A stretch of DNA of 64,000 bases from Dietzia cinnamea NBRC 102147 (GTDB lineage: Bacteria; Actinomycetota; Actinomycetes; Mycobacteriales; Mycobacteriaceae), in NCBI RefSeq assembly GCF_001571065.1, contig NZ_BCSW01000002.1:101644-165643 (forward strand). The letters are read 5' to 3'. The notes beneath the pieces are model-generated. The model was given only the letters and a program-made list of their open reading frames with translations. It was not told where the DNA came from and ran no database searches. The stretch's first letter is position 1, and every line of letters starts with the position of its first letter. Shown here piece by piece: positions 52,356 to 63,496 of the stretch. A program made the position numbers and the translations under genes.

Positions 52356-53162
52356 CTGAGTACCACGCTTCTGGCCTTCAAAGGCGAGTTCCACCCCCCG
52401 AACATCGACAAGGAGTTCTTCCCTGCCGAGCAGTGGTTGACGGACTTCGCCGGCGGTGCCTTCACCCTCGACCGCCTCATGCTGGTCCGACTCCTCATGG
52501 CGGTCGTTCTCCTCGCGTTCCTGGTGATCGCGATGCGCAACCCGAAGCTGGTGCCGCGGGGCGTCCAGAACGTCGCGGAGATCTGCCTCGACTTCGTCCG
52601 GGTGCACATCTCGGAGGAGATCCTCGGCAAGGAGCAGGGTCGCCGCTTCCTCCCGATCATCGCGACGATCTTCTTCGCGGTGGTGGCGATGAACCTGCCG
52701 GCCATCATCCCGGGGCTGAACATCTCCCCGAACGCCCGGATCGGGTTCCCGCTGGTGCTCGCCCTGCTGGGCTACGTCACCTTCATCTACGCGGGATCCA
52801 AGCGCTACGGCTTCGGACGCTTCATCAAGGCGAGCGTCGTGATCCCCAACCTGCCGCCGGCCCTGCACCTGCTGGTGGTCCCGATCGAGCTCGTCTCGAC
52901 GTTCATCCTGCGCCCCGCCACGCTGACCATCCGACTCATGGCGAACATGCTCGCGGGGCACCTGATCCTGGTGCTGCTGTTCAGCGCGTCGAACTTCTTC
53001 TTCTGGCAGCTCAACGGCTGGACGGTCCTGTCCGCCGGCATCTCCCTGCTGTCCGTCGCGTTCACGCTCTTCGAGCTGCTGGTGATCTTCCTGCAGGCCT
53101 ACATCTTCGCGCTGCTGGTCGCCGTCTACATCGACAGTGCGCTCCACGCGGAGAACCACTAG
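52356..53162 (+). CDS. atpB: ATP synthase F0 subunit a (probable CTG start)
   Basis: The 268-residue subunit a forms the proton half-channels. Five to six helices are visible; the essential arginine is in the ATLTIRLMANMLAGH helix (about 189-203). The N-terminus typical of corynebacterial AtpB (FKGEFHPPNIDKEFF) is encoded upstream of the first recognised start. In this frame there is no ATG or GTG before it; CTG at 52356 is 6 nt after a strong AGGGGAG (52343-52349). A TTG at 52437 would remove 27 residues and has no ribosome binding site. CTG initiation is therefore preferred; this is an inference from sequence. Confidence 0.9.
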   Translation: MSTTLLAFKGEFHPPNIDKEFFPAEQWLTDFAGGAFTLDRLMLVRLLMAVVLLAFLVIAMRNPKLVPRGVQNVAEICLDFVRVHISEEILGKEQGRRFLPIIATIFFAVVAMNLPAIIPGLNISPNARIGFPLVLALLGYVTFIYAGSKRYGFGRFIKASVVIPNLPPALHLLVVPIELVSTFILRPATLTIRLMANMLAGHLILVLLFSASNFFFWQLNGWTVLSAGISLLSVAFTLFELLVIFLQAYIFALLVAVYIDSALHAENH

Positions 53163-53250
53163 TACCCGGGCCCCCAGGCCTGACACGACCACCCGTCAAT
53201 CAGACAACCCACGTCCGACCGGGGCGGAACCACCCGCCCCGGCCATCTGA

Positions 53251-53502
<252 letters not shown>

Positions 53503-53534
53503 TCGACGACACACCGACCTCTTAGGGACGCACC

Positions 53535-54107
53535 ATGAACAACGTCATCGCCATCTTGGCGGCCGAGGGGGAAGCACTCCCCCTGGAGGAGAGCCCCAAC
53601 CCGCTCATTCCTCCGCTGTATGACATCGTCTGGTCGCTCATCCCGCTCGCCGTCATCCTCTGGCTGTTCTGGAAGTTCATCCTTCCGAAGTTCCAGCAGG
53701 TTCTCGATGAGCGAGAGGAGCGGATCGAGGGCGGTCTGCGTCGTGCCGAGCAGACCCAGGCCGAGGCGAAGGAGGAGCTGGCCAAGTACAAGGCACAGCT
53801 CGCCGAGGCGCGCAGCGAAGCGGCCAAGATCCGCGACGACGCGCGAGCCCAGGGCCAGCAGATCCTCGCGGACATGAAGGCCGAGGCGCAGGCCGAGAGC
53901 GACAGGATCGTCGCCGCCGGCAACCAGCAGCTCGCGGCCCAGCGTCAGCAGATCGTCGCGGAACTGCGTTCCGATCTCGGGCGTCAGTCCGTCGATCTGG
54001 CCGAGCGGCTCATGGGTGAGCAGCTGTCGGACTCCGTCCGTCGCTCCGGCACCATCGACCGCTTTCTGGCAGACCTCGACCGGGTCCCCGGCGCGGGCAA
54101 GAACTAA
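53535..54107 (+). CDS. atpF: ATP synthase F0 subunit b
   Basis: The 190-residue stator subunit has one membrane helix (about 32-52, [19 protein letters not shown]) and a long charged coiled coil (about 55-160, Glu/Ala/Gln/Arg-rich). A single b gene is present; there is no second b-like domain fused to delta as in Mycobacterium. The C-terminal part ([25 protein letters not shown]) is the delta-binding end. Confidence 0.95.
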   Translation: MNNVIAILAAEGEALPLEESPNPLIPPLYDIVWSLIPLAVILWLFWKFILPKFQQVLDEREERIEGGLRRAEQTQAEAKEELAKYKAQLAEARSEAAKIRDDARAQGQQILADMKAEAQAESDRIVAAGNQQLAAQRQQIVAELRSDLGRQSVDLAERLMGEQLSDSVRRSGTIDRFLADLDRVPGAGKN

Positions 54108-54121
54108 GGGAAGTGGAGTCC

Positions 54122-54940
54122 ATGCACGCAGCGAGTCGCGACGCGCTCGACCAGACCCGTGAGGCACTGAAGTCCGCCCTGGCCGCCGACCCGGCCGGCG
54201 GGGCGACCGGTGCGAAGGTGGGCCAGGAGCTCTTCCAGGTCGTCGACGTCCTGGAGGACAACCGGTCACTCCGGGTCGCCGTGGCCGACACGTCCGCCCC
54301 GGTGGAGGCCCGCCAGGACCTCGTGCGCGGGGTCTTCGGGTGGAAGGTCGACCAGACCACGCTCGACCTCCTGCTCGCTGCGGTGTCCCGGGACTGGTCC
54401 AACCCGCGTGAACTGCGGGCGGGCCTGATCCTGCTGGGCCGCGAGGCGCTCCTGCGCTCCGCGGAGCAGCAGGGCCAGCTCCAGACGGTCGAGGACGAGC
54501 TGTTCCGGCTCGGCCGCATCGTCGCCGGCGACGCGGAGTTCGAGCAGGCCCTCGCCGACAAGACCGCGCCGGCGGACGCCAAGCGGGCCCTGCTCGCCCA
54601 GGTGCTCTACGGCAAGGTCACCGCGGTCACCGAGGCGCTGGCCTCCCAGGCCGTCGCCCGGCCGGCCGGGATGCCCGCGGACGACTTCATGGAGATCTCC
54701 CGGCAGGCCGCGGAACTGCGCGGCCGCGCCGTGGCCGTGGTGACGAGCGCGGAGCCCCTGACCGAGCAGCAGACCGACGACCTCCGTGGCCGGCTCGCGT
54801 CGATCTACGGCCGCGAGCTGGCCATCCACAACGACGTCGATCCCGCCCTGCTGGGCGGGGCGGTGGTCCGCGTGGGTGACGAGATCATCGACGGCAGCGT
54901 GGCGGGTCGCCTGGACGCGTTGCGGCGCACCCTGCGCTGA
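54122..54940 (+). CDS. atpH: ATP synthase F1 subunit delta
   Basis: The product (272 aa from ATG 54122) joins F1 to the b stalk. It is longer than the typical 180-residue delta; the first 100 or so residues (MHAASRDALDQTREAL...) correspond to the actinobacterial extension that also occurs in the mycobacterial b-delta fusion. The conserved C-terminal motif is DVDPALLGGAVVRVGDEIIDGSV. GTG 54113 is an alternative start, but AAGGGA (54106-54111) is better spaced for the ATG. Confidence 0.93.
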   Translation: MHAASRDALDQTREALKSALAADPAGGATGAKVGQELFQVVDVLEDNRSLRVAVADTSAPVEARQDLVRGVFGWKVDQTTLDLLLAAVSRDWSNPRELRAGLILLGREALLRSAEQQGQLQTVEDELFRLGRIVAGDAEFEQALADKTAPADAKRALLAQVLYGKVTAVTEALASQAVARPAGMPADDFMEISRQAAELRGRAVAVVTSAEPLTEQQTDDLRGRLASIYGRELAIHNDVDPALLGGAVVRVGDEIIDGSVAGRLDALRRTLR

Positions 54941-54943
54941 CCG

Positions 54944-54959
54944 GTTCGACCGGTCGAAC
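54944..54959. promoter_or_regulatory. 16-bp perfect palindrome between atpH and atpA
   Basis: GTTCGACCGGTCGAAC is its own reverse complement, 4 bp after the atpH stop. As RNA it could fold as a 6-bp stem with a CCGG loop; as DNA it could bind a dimeric protein. Confidence 0.6.
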
Positions 54960-55000
54960 GACGAGCTGCGGTCTCCAGTGGTCGAGGCTCGGCACACACC

Positions 55001-55006
55001 TATAAA
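55001..55006 (+). promoter_or_regulatory. Possible internal -10 box before atpA
   Basis: TATAAA, a rare AT-only hexamer in this GC-rich sequence, 31 nt before the atpA start. No clear -35 is seen. It may mark an internal promoter. Confidence 0.3.
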
Positions 55007-55036
55007 GCACATCCCGACTTTGAGAGCAGGAATGAC

Positions 55037-56677
<1,641 letters not shown>

Positions 56678-56732
56678 GGCCTCGCGATGACAGCCATCCG
56701 ATACTCGGGCGAGAGGAGCGTGATCTGAGACC

Positions 56733-57719
56733 ATGGCCAACCTGCGCGAACTCCGCGACCGGATCAAGTCGGTCAACTCGACGAAGAAGATCACCAAGGC
56801 CCAGGAGCTGATCGCCACCTCGCAGATCTCCAAGTCCCAGGCACGGGTCGCCGCGGCGAAGCCGTTTGCGGACCAGATCACGGCGATCCTGACCGACCTC
56901 GCGAGTGCGTCGTCGATCCAGCACCGCATGCTCAACGAGCCCGAGGATCCCAAGCGGTCCGCGGTCCTCGTGGTGACCTCCGACCGTGGCATGGCCGGCG
57001 GCTACAACCACAATGTCCTCAAGGAGGCCGCCGAGCTCATCGCGTACCTCGAGGGCGAGGGTCGCGAGGTGGACATCTACGTCCTCGGCAACAAGGGCAT
57101 CGTCTACTACACCTTCCGGGAGATCCCCCTCGCCGGTTCGTGGTCCGGGCACTCCGAGAAGCCCGACTACCAGGAGGCCCGGCCGGCCTTCCAGCTCCTG
57201 TCGAAGGCGTTCGCTGTCGGCGGCGAGGACTCGTTCGACGCCGCGGAGTTCCTCGGTGAGGATCACCAGGGCGACACGACCCGTAAGGGCGTGGACGAGG
57301 TCCACATCGTCTACACCCGGTTCGTCTCCATGCTGACCCAGACGCCCAAGGCGCGGCGGTTGGCGCCGATCGAGACCCAGGTCGAGATCGAGGAGCTGGA
57401 CCTGGGCGAGGACTACATGGACTCCCCAGAGGCCGAGTTCAAGCCCGAGGTCACCTTCGAGCCGGACGCCGACACCCTGCTCGACAACCTCCTCCCGAGG
57501 TACATGTCGACCCGGGCCTTCGCCGCACTGCTCGAGTCGGCGGCGTCGGAGTCGGCGGCCCGTCGTACGGCCATGAAGTCGGCGACGGACAACGCGACCG
57601 ACATCGTCGAGGGCCTCAGCCGTGAGGCGAACCAGGCCCGTCAGGCACAGATCACCCAGGAAATCAGCGAGATCGTCGGCGGAGCCGGTGCGCTCGCCGC
57701 GAGCGCAGGAAGTGACTAG
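56733..57719 (+). CDS. atpG: ATP synthase F1 subunit gamma
   Basis: The 328-residue central stalk subunit. The N-terminal helix ANLRELRDRIKSVNSTKKITKAQELIATS and the C-terminal helix (ESAASESAARRTAMKSATDNATDIV) form the antiparallel coiled coil. The Rossmann-like middle has VLVVTSDRGMAGGYNHNVLK. It is longer than E. coli gamma (287) through an acidic insert around residues 170-250 (ELDLGEDYMDSPEAEFKPEV), as in other actinobacteria. Confidence 0.96.
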   Translation: MANLRELRDRIKSVNSTKKITKAQELIATSQISKSQARVAAAKPFADQITAILTDLASASSIQHRMLNEPEDPKRSAVLVVTSDRGMAGGYNHNVLKEAAELIAYLEGEGREVDIYVLGNKGIVYYTFREIPLAGSWSGHSEKPDYQEARPAFQLLSKAFAVGGEDSFDAAEFLGEDHQGDTTRKGVDEVHIVYTRFVSMLTQTPKARRLAPIETQVEIEELDLGEDYMDSPEAEFKPEVTFEPDADTLLDNLLPRYMSTRAFAALLESAASESAARRTAMKSATDNATDIVEGLSREANQARQAQITQEISEIVGGAGALAASAGSD

Positions 57720-59171
<1,452 letters not shown>

Positions 59172-59180
59172 CCGTAGACA

Positions 59181-59552
59181 ATGGCTGACATCGAAGTCGA
59201 GTTCGTCACGGTCGAGCGCCGCTTCTGGTCCGGTACCGCCACGATGGTGGTCGCCAAGACCACCGAGGGCGAGATCGGCATCCAGGCCGGGCACGAGCCG
59301 CTGCTCGGCGAACTGGACGCCGGTGGCACCGTGACCGTCTACACCGACGAGGGCAAGAAGGTCGCCGCGGTCCAGGGTGGCTTCCTCTCGGTCACCGCCC
59401 ACAAGGTCAGTATCCTCGGTGAGGCGGCGGAGTGGTCCGACGCGATCGACCGTTCCGCTGCCGAGAAGGCGCTGTCCGAGGCCGGCGACGACGCCGCCGC
59501 CGCCGCAAAGGCCCGGGGTCGCCTCCGCGCCATCGAGAAGGCCGGCGCCTAA
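59181..59552 (+). CDS. atpC: ATP synthase F1 subunit epsilon
   Basis: The 123-residue epsilon subunit. The beta-sandwich (IEVEFVTVERRFWSGTATMVVAKTTEGEIGIQAGHEPLL) is well conserved. The C-terminal helical part is short (AEKALSEAGDDAAAAAKARGRLRAIEKA), as in mycobacteria. It inhibits hydrolysis and links rotor parts. It is the last core gene of the operon. Confidence 0.96.
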   Translation: MADIEVEFVTVERRFWSGTATMVVAKTTEGEIGIQAGHEPLLGELDAGGTVTVYTDEGKKVAAVQGGFLSVTAHKVSILGEAAEWSDAIDRSAAEKALSEAGDDAAAAAKARGRLRAIEKAGA

Positions 59553-59610
59553 GTCGACCTCCGGCCCGACCGGCACCCCCGGCCGCGGCCACCGGAAGGA
59601 GTTGAGCAGA

Positions 59611-60060
59611 TTGACGGCTCCCATCGAGATCGTTCTCGGTGTCGTCGTCCTGCTCGTCCTGATCCCGGTGGTCGCGGCCGCGGTCTATCGTCTGGTGGTC
59701 GTCCGACGGAACTCCACGTCGGTCCTCGTGCGCAGGACGGGGGAGGAGTCGTGGCGATACGGAGCGGTCCGGTACTCCGATACCGACGTCGCCTTCTACC
59801 GCCTGGGCAGCGTCCGGTTCGGAGCCGATGTACGGCTCGACCGTCGGAGTCTCGCACTGGGGGCGCGACGACAACCGACCGGTCCCGAGCTCGACGTGGC
59901 CGAGGAGGGCGAGGTGATCGTGCCCTTCTCCGGGACCGATCCCGGGGGCTCCGTCGTCGAGGGTGAGCTGTGCCTCGCGCCCGCCGAACTGACCGGATTG
60001 CTCGCATGGGTCGAGGCCTGTTCGACCGAGCAGATCCGGCCCCGGCGTCCCCACCGCTGA
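59611..60060 (+). CDS. DUF2550 membrane protein (Rv1312-like)
   Basis: A 149-residue protein with one N-terminal membrane helix (about residues 5-26, [24 protein letters not shown]) and a cytoplasmic domain with [39 protein letters not shown]. This is DUF2550, always found next to the ATP synthase operon in Mycobacteriales; function unknown. No ATG or GTG suits the conserved N-terminus. TTG 59611 is 9 nt after GGAAGGAG; TTG 59602 is an alternative. Confidence 0.82.
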   Translation: MTAPIEIVLGVVVLLVLIPVVAAAVYRLVVVRRNSTSVLVRRTGEESWRYGAVRYSDTDVAFYRLGSVRFGADVRLDRRSLALGARRQPTGPELDVAEEGEVIVPFSGTDPGGSVVEGELCLAPAELTGLLAWVEACSTEQIRPRRPHR

Positions 60061-60130
60061 CGCCCCGGGACCGCGCTCTCGGTCCGCTGCCCGCTCCCAG
60101 CGGTTCACTGCCCGTATCCAGGAGGAATCC

Positions 60131-60811
60131 TTGCGTCTCGTCGTCGCCACCTGTCAGGTCGACTACGTGGGCCGTCTCACCGCGCACCTTCCCATGGCGC
60201 CGCGCCTGCTGCTCGTCAAGGCGGACGGCTCGGTCAGCGTCCACGCCGACGACCGGGCGTACAAGCCGCTCAACTGGATGACGCCGCCCTGCTCGCTTTC
60301 CGAGCAGGAGCACCCGGAGAACCCTGATCACGTCCTCTGGATAGTGGAGAACAAGTCAGGGGAGCAGCTGCGGATCACCGTGGCCGAGGTGCACCACGAG
60401 TCCCAACACGAACTCGGCGTGGATCCGGGTCTCGTGAAGGACGGCGTCGAGGCCCACCTCCAGGAACTGCTCGCGGAGCACATCGAGACCCTTGGCCCCG
60501 GGTACAGCCTCGTGCGCCGCGAGTACATGACCGCCATCGGGCCGGTCGACATCCTCGGCCGTGACGCCGACGGTGTGACAGTGGCGGTGGAGATCAAGCG
60601 TCGTGGCGAGATCGACGGCGTGGAACAACTCACGAGGTACCTGGAGCTGCTCAACCGCGATCCGCTGCTCGCCCCGGTGACCGGGATCTTCGCCGCTCAG
60701 GTCATCAAGCCGCAGGCCCGCACCCTCGCCACTGACAGGGGAATCCGCTGCGTCACCCTCGACTACGACACTCTCCGCGGCATCGAGTCCACCGACCTAC
60801 GGCTCTTCTGA
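60131..60811 (+). CDS. nucS: Mismatch-specific endonuclease NucS/EndoMS
   Basis: The 226-residue NucS replaces MutS/MutL repair in many actinobacteria by cutting both strands at mismatches. The N-terminal DNA-binding/dimer domain spans about 1-105. The C-terminal RecB-like nuclease core has Glu131, Asp140 (GPVDILGRD), Glu154-x-Lys156 (VAVEIKRRG) and QLTRYLELL. The C-terminal residues STDLRLF match the site by which NucS binds the sliding clamp. The start codon is TTG 60131, 5 nt after GGAGG. The orthologue in M. tuberculosis is Rv1321. Confidence 0.95.
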   Translation: MRLVVATCQVDYVGRLTAHLPMAPRLLLVKADGSVSVHADDRAYKPLNWMTPPCSLSEQEHPENPDHVLWIVENKSGEQLRITVAEVHHESQHELGVDPGLVKDGVEAHLQELLAEHIETLGPGYSLVRREYMTAIGPVDILGRDADGVTVAVEIKRRGEIDGVEQLTRYLELLNRDPLLAPVTGIFAAQVIKPQARTLATDRGIRCVTLDYDTLRGIESTDLRLF

Positions 60812-60820
60812 GCTAGGCAG

Positions 60821-61123
60821 ATGCCCAGGAGACACCGGCGCGGCGGCGGCGAACCCCCCGCGCCCCGGCGGGACGGCCTCGGCGGCGGCCCGCTCGAGTC
60901 CGGCCCCGCCGGCGATCCCGATCCGTACCACGTCCGACGGATCCCGGCGGCACGGGCTACGAAGGACTACAGGTGCCCGGGCTGCGACCACCTCGTCACC
61001 GTGGGAACACCTCACGTGGTCGCCTGGCCGGACCGGCCGGGCGGCGACGACGAGCGACGGCACTGGCACGCCGGATGCTGGGCTGGCCGCGGCCGTCGTG
61101 GCCTCACCCGTCGCTGGAGCTGA
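60821..61123 (+). CDS. Small zinc-ribbon-like protein next to nucS
   Basis: A 100-residue basic protein. The N-terminal half is Arg/Gly/Pro-rich and probably disordered. The C-terminal half has KDYRCPGCDHLVTVGTPHVVAW and a late HWHAGCW, a CxxC...HxxC-type pattern (Cys-x2-Cys, then His-x-His-x2-Cys) that suggests one zinc site. Small proteins of this kind lie after nucS in many actinobacteria and are often mislabelled ATP/GTP-binding. The function is unknown; the conserved link to NucS suggests a repair or nucleic-acid role (inference). Its last 20 bp overlap the convergent coiled-coil gene. Confidence 0.68.
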   Translation: MPRRHRRGGGEPPAPRRDGLGGGPLESGPAGDPDPYHVRRIPAARATKDYRCPGCDHLVTVGTPHVVAWPDRPGGDDERRHWHAGCWAGRGRRGLTRRWS

Positions 61124-61982
61124 ACCCCGGCTCCGGCGGCAGGTCGAACTCGTCGTCGCCCTCGGCGCCGGGGACGGGTTCGAGCCTCGCGCGGATCGCG
61201 GAGAGATCGCCGACCACACGCAGCCGGAGGTCCCGGAGCTCCTCGACGTGTGCGCGTGCCCGCGCCGTCACGCCCCGCGCCTCGTCCCGGGCTCGGTCGA
61301 CGATCCGGCGCGCCTGACCGTGTGCCTCTCGACGCGTCGCCTCGGCGGCGGCGACCGCGGCGTCGTGGCGCTCGCGTTCCTCGCGAAGCGATTCGCTGCG
61401 GCGCAGATCCGACGCGAGCCGGAAATCCTCGTCGATCCGCTCCCGACGACGGGCGGCCTCCTCGTCGAGCGTTCGCGCCTCACGCCGCGCGGCGCGGACG
61501 ATCTCCTCCGCCCGCGTGCGGGCGGCGGCGAGCACGCGGGCGTGTTCTGTCCGGACGGCCGCGGCCCGGGCGCGGACGTCCGACAGTTCGGCGGCCGCGG
61601 TCTCCCGGAGTCTCCACGCCTCCTCGTCGGCCTCCGTGCGGACGCGATCGGCATCGGAAAGGGCGGCGTCGCGAATGGCCGCGGCCTCGGCGGTGGCGAG
61701 CGAGAGCATGGTGGACAGGCGATCCGACATCTGGTCACTGGTGACCGGCGCCCGTCCCAGCTCCGCGACGCGGGCCTCCAGTTCGCGCACCCGGGCATGC
61801 GCCCGCTCGGCCTCCGCCGCGGCCCGGTCAGCGCGGGCGACGGCGGCGTCGCGGTCAGCACGCAGGAGCTCCGTCTCGGCCTCGAGGCGGGAGAGGGCGG
61901 CCGTCACCTGCTCGCGGTCGAAACCCCTGCGCACCACCGCGAACGGCTCGATGGTCGCCGGGGGTGTGTGCATGCTCGACAT
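61104..61982 (-). CDS. DivIVA/Wag31-like coiled-coil protein
   Basis: A 292-residue, almost fully helical protein. The N-terminus FAVVRRGFDREQVTAALSRLE (about residues 14-34) is the DivIVA-type 'F..RGYD..QV' motif, followed by coiled coil from about 35 to 270 rich in Ala, Arg and Glu (TRAEEIVRAARREARTLDEEAARR). DivIVA-domain proteins bind curved membrane and organise polar growth or septation; this is not the main Wag31 gene, whose usual place is the ftsZ region, so it may be a paralogue. TAGGGT lies 6 nt before the ATG at 61982, with no ribosome binding site. Confidence 0.75.
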   Translation of the reverse strand: MSSMHTPPATIEPFAVVRRGFDREQVTAALSRLEAETELLRADRDAAVARADRAAAEAERAHARVRELEARVAELGRAPVTSDQMSDRLSTMLSLATAEAAAIRDAALSDADRVRTEADEEAWRLRETAAAELSDVRARAAAVRTEHARVLAAARTRAEEIVRAARREARTLDEEAARRRERIDEDFRLASDLRRSESLREERERHDAAVAAAEATRREAHGQARRIVDRARDEARGVTARARAHVEELRDLRLRVVGDLSAIRARLEPVPGAEGDDEFDLPPEPGFSSSDG

Positions 61983-61988
61983 ACCCCC

Positions 61989-61994
61989 ACCCTA
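61989..61994 (-). promoter_or_regulatory. Putative -10 box of the DivIVA-like gene
   Basis: TAGGGT on the minus strand, 6 nt before the ATG at 61982; same hexamer as before htrA. The IS element begins about 26 bp further upstream and may have displaced other control sequences. Confidence 0.42.
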
Positions 61995-62020
61995 GCCGCG
62001 GGCGCGGCCGTCGCGCCTAG

Positions 62021-62997
62021 GAGGCGTGTCTCCCATAGTTGAGTGTTGACTCGCGAGACCGTGGCCGGATGGGACAGACGAAGTCACGTTTTCGCCAGTT
62101 CACCGATGAGCAGTGGGCACGGATCGAGCCCCTGCTGCCCTCGAACGAAGGACGGCAGGGGCATCCGTTCCGCGACAATCGCAAGGTCGTCGAGGGCATC
62201 ATCTACCGCTACCGAGCAGGAATTCCCTGGCGGGACCTGCCGCGGGAGGAGTTCGGGGCCTGGCAGACGGTCTGGAAGCGTCACGCCCGCTACGCCCGAG
62301 ACGGCACGTGGGACCGAGTCTTGCAGGCCATCCTTGCCGAGGCCGATGCGGCCGGAAAGATCGACTGGAACGTCTCGGTAGATGCCACCATCTGCCGAGC
62401 CCACCAGCACGGCACAAACACAACGCGCCCTGATCAGGACACAGGGGGCACGATCGAATCACAAGAACCGCCCCTTCCTGGACTGTGAACCTGCAGGTCA
62501 CGGCATTGGCCGCTCCCGCGGCGGGCTGACCACCAAGATTCACAGCGCCGTCGACGGTCGCGGCCGGCCGCTGGCGAGTGTGGTCACCGGCGGCCAACGA
62601 CACGACGGCGCGATGCTCGAACAGGTCTTGGCCGACATCCACGTCCCGCGCCCTGGCCGGGGCAGGCCTCGCACCCGTCCCGACGCGGTGATCGCCGACA
62701 AGGCGTACTCGTCCGGCACGATCCGCCGCCAGCTCCGCGCCCGTGGAATCACCGCGGCCATCCCCGAGAAGAGCGACACCATCGCCTCCCGCAAACGCCG
62801 AGGCTCCCGCGGTGGCCGGCCTCCGAAACTCAACGCCGACCTCTACAAAGACCGCAACGTCGTCGAGCGATCCTTCGCGCTGGCCAAGCAGTGGCGAGCT
62901 CTGGCCACCCGATACGACAAACTCGCGATCACCTACCGCGCCGCCGTCACGCTCTGCGCAATCCTGACCTGGCTACGCCAATTAGGAGACACGCCCT
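62021..62997 (+). mobile_element. IS5-family insertion sequence (IS427-like), about 0.98 kb
   Basis: The ends share an 11-bp perfect inverted repeat GGCGTGTCTCC (62023-62033) / GGAGACACGCC (62985-62995). CTAG occurs just outside the left repeat (62017-62020) and at the right end (62996-62999) and may be the target duplication; a TAG or TA duplication is also possible, so the exact limits are uncertain by a few bases. The element carries one DDE transposase split over two frames. It sits between the DivIVA-like gene and an unknown gene. Confidence 0.82.
62069..62488 (+). CDS. IS5-family transposase, N-terminal part (orfA)
   Basis: A 139-residue product with the DUF4096-type N-terminal domain (QFTDEQWARIEPLLPS, RQGHPFRDNRKVVEGIIYRYRAGIPWRDLP, WQTVWKRHARYARDGTW). 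It reaches the first catalytic Asp in NVSVDATICRAHQHGTN (about residues 101-117) and then runs into an out-of-frame ending. The rest of the catalytic domain is in the next frame, so a frameshift is needed for a full enzyme. A GGGGG run at 62447-62451 (ACAGGGGGCAC) lies in the overlap. Confidence 0.8.
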   Translation: MGQTKSRFRQFTDEQWARIEPLLPSNEGRQGHPFRDNRKVVEGIIYRYRAGIPWRDLPREEFGAWQTVWKRHARYARDGTWDRVLQAILAEADAAGKIDWNVSVDATICRAHQHGTNTTRPDQDTGGTIESQEPPLPGL

Positions 62998-62999
62998 AG
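62449..62999 (+). CDS. IS5-family transposase, C-terminal part (orfB)
   Basis: This reading frame (open from 62382) is +1 relative to orfA and continues the transposase: GIGRSRGGLTTKIHSAVDGRG, the second catalytic Asp in DAVIADKAYSSGTIRRQL, and the catalytic Glu in RNVVERSFALAKQWRALATRYDKLA. The useful part begins around the G-run. It probably has no independent start and is made by frameshifting; a disabling mutation is the alternative. Its TAG stop lies in the CTAG at the element's right end. Confidence 0.78.
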
Positions 63000-63496
63000 T
63001 AGGTTTCAGGCCGATACGCTGCTCCGCGCCGGGTCGGACAGTCGTCCCCGATTCGGTACGGATAGTCCGGGTAGAGGGCGTCGATCCGCGGATTGTCTTC
63101 GGGCGTATCGAAGGTCTGGCCGAACGTTGCCACCCATTTGCCACTGTCGGCGTGATAGGTCCACGCGGTGACCTCGCGGATGCGCTTCACGGTCCCGCCC
63201 ACCGCAATCGTCATGGGCTCCAACGCCGCACGAACCGCCGCGCCAACTTTCCAGTACCCGGCGTCCGCCTGCTCCTGTTGGCGCTGGTCGACTTCTCCGT
63301 ACGGCCGCCCGTCGGGGTCCTTGTACGTACGGCCAGAACGCGAGATCACCGGAAACGGTCGCCCCTGCTTTGCCTGACGTCGGAGCTGTGTTGATCGGTG
63401 AGGCTCTGCCGGCGGCATTCCGTGCTGCCTGAGTAGCTCAACTTGCTCCGGAGAAAGAACAGCATGGGTTCTGTGCACGGCTTCGTTCTGTGACAT
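62996..63496 (-). CDS. Hypothetical protein at the IS insertion site
   Basis: A 166-residue protein that I do not recognise. The start of the conserved-looking part is MSQNEAVHRTHAVLSPEQVELLRQ; then comes a basic stretch (STQLRRQAKQGRPFPVISRSGRTYKDPDGRPYG) and an aromatic C-terminal half (REVTAWTYHADSGKWVATF, IDALYPDYPYRIGDDCP). Two cysteines at most; no signal peptide or membrane helix. The stop codon TAG is read from the CTAG at the IS end, so the gene either lost its true 3' end or was hit exactly at its stop. The codon use is less GC-rich than in neighbours, which suggests acquired DNA. The ATG at 63496 is preferred over GTG 63655. Confidence 0.5.
   Translation of the reverse strand: MSQNEAVHRTHAVLSPEQVELLRQHGMPPAEPHRSTQLRRQAKQGRPFPVISRSGRTYKDPDGRPYGEVDQRQQEQADAGYWKVGAAVRAALEPMTIAVGGTVKRIREVTAWTYHADSGKWVATFGQTFDTPEDNPRIDALYPDYPYRIGDDCPTRRGAAYRPETY

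Noticed and set aside
54944..54959. SOS (LexA) box reading of the palindrome GTTCGACCGGTCGAAC
   Set aside because: The mycobacterial LexA box has the half-sites in the order TCGAAC-N4-GTTCGA; here they are in the opposite order, and it lies inside the ATP synthase operon.
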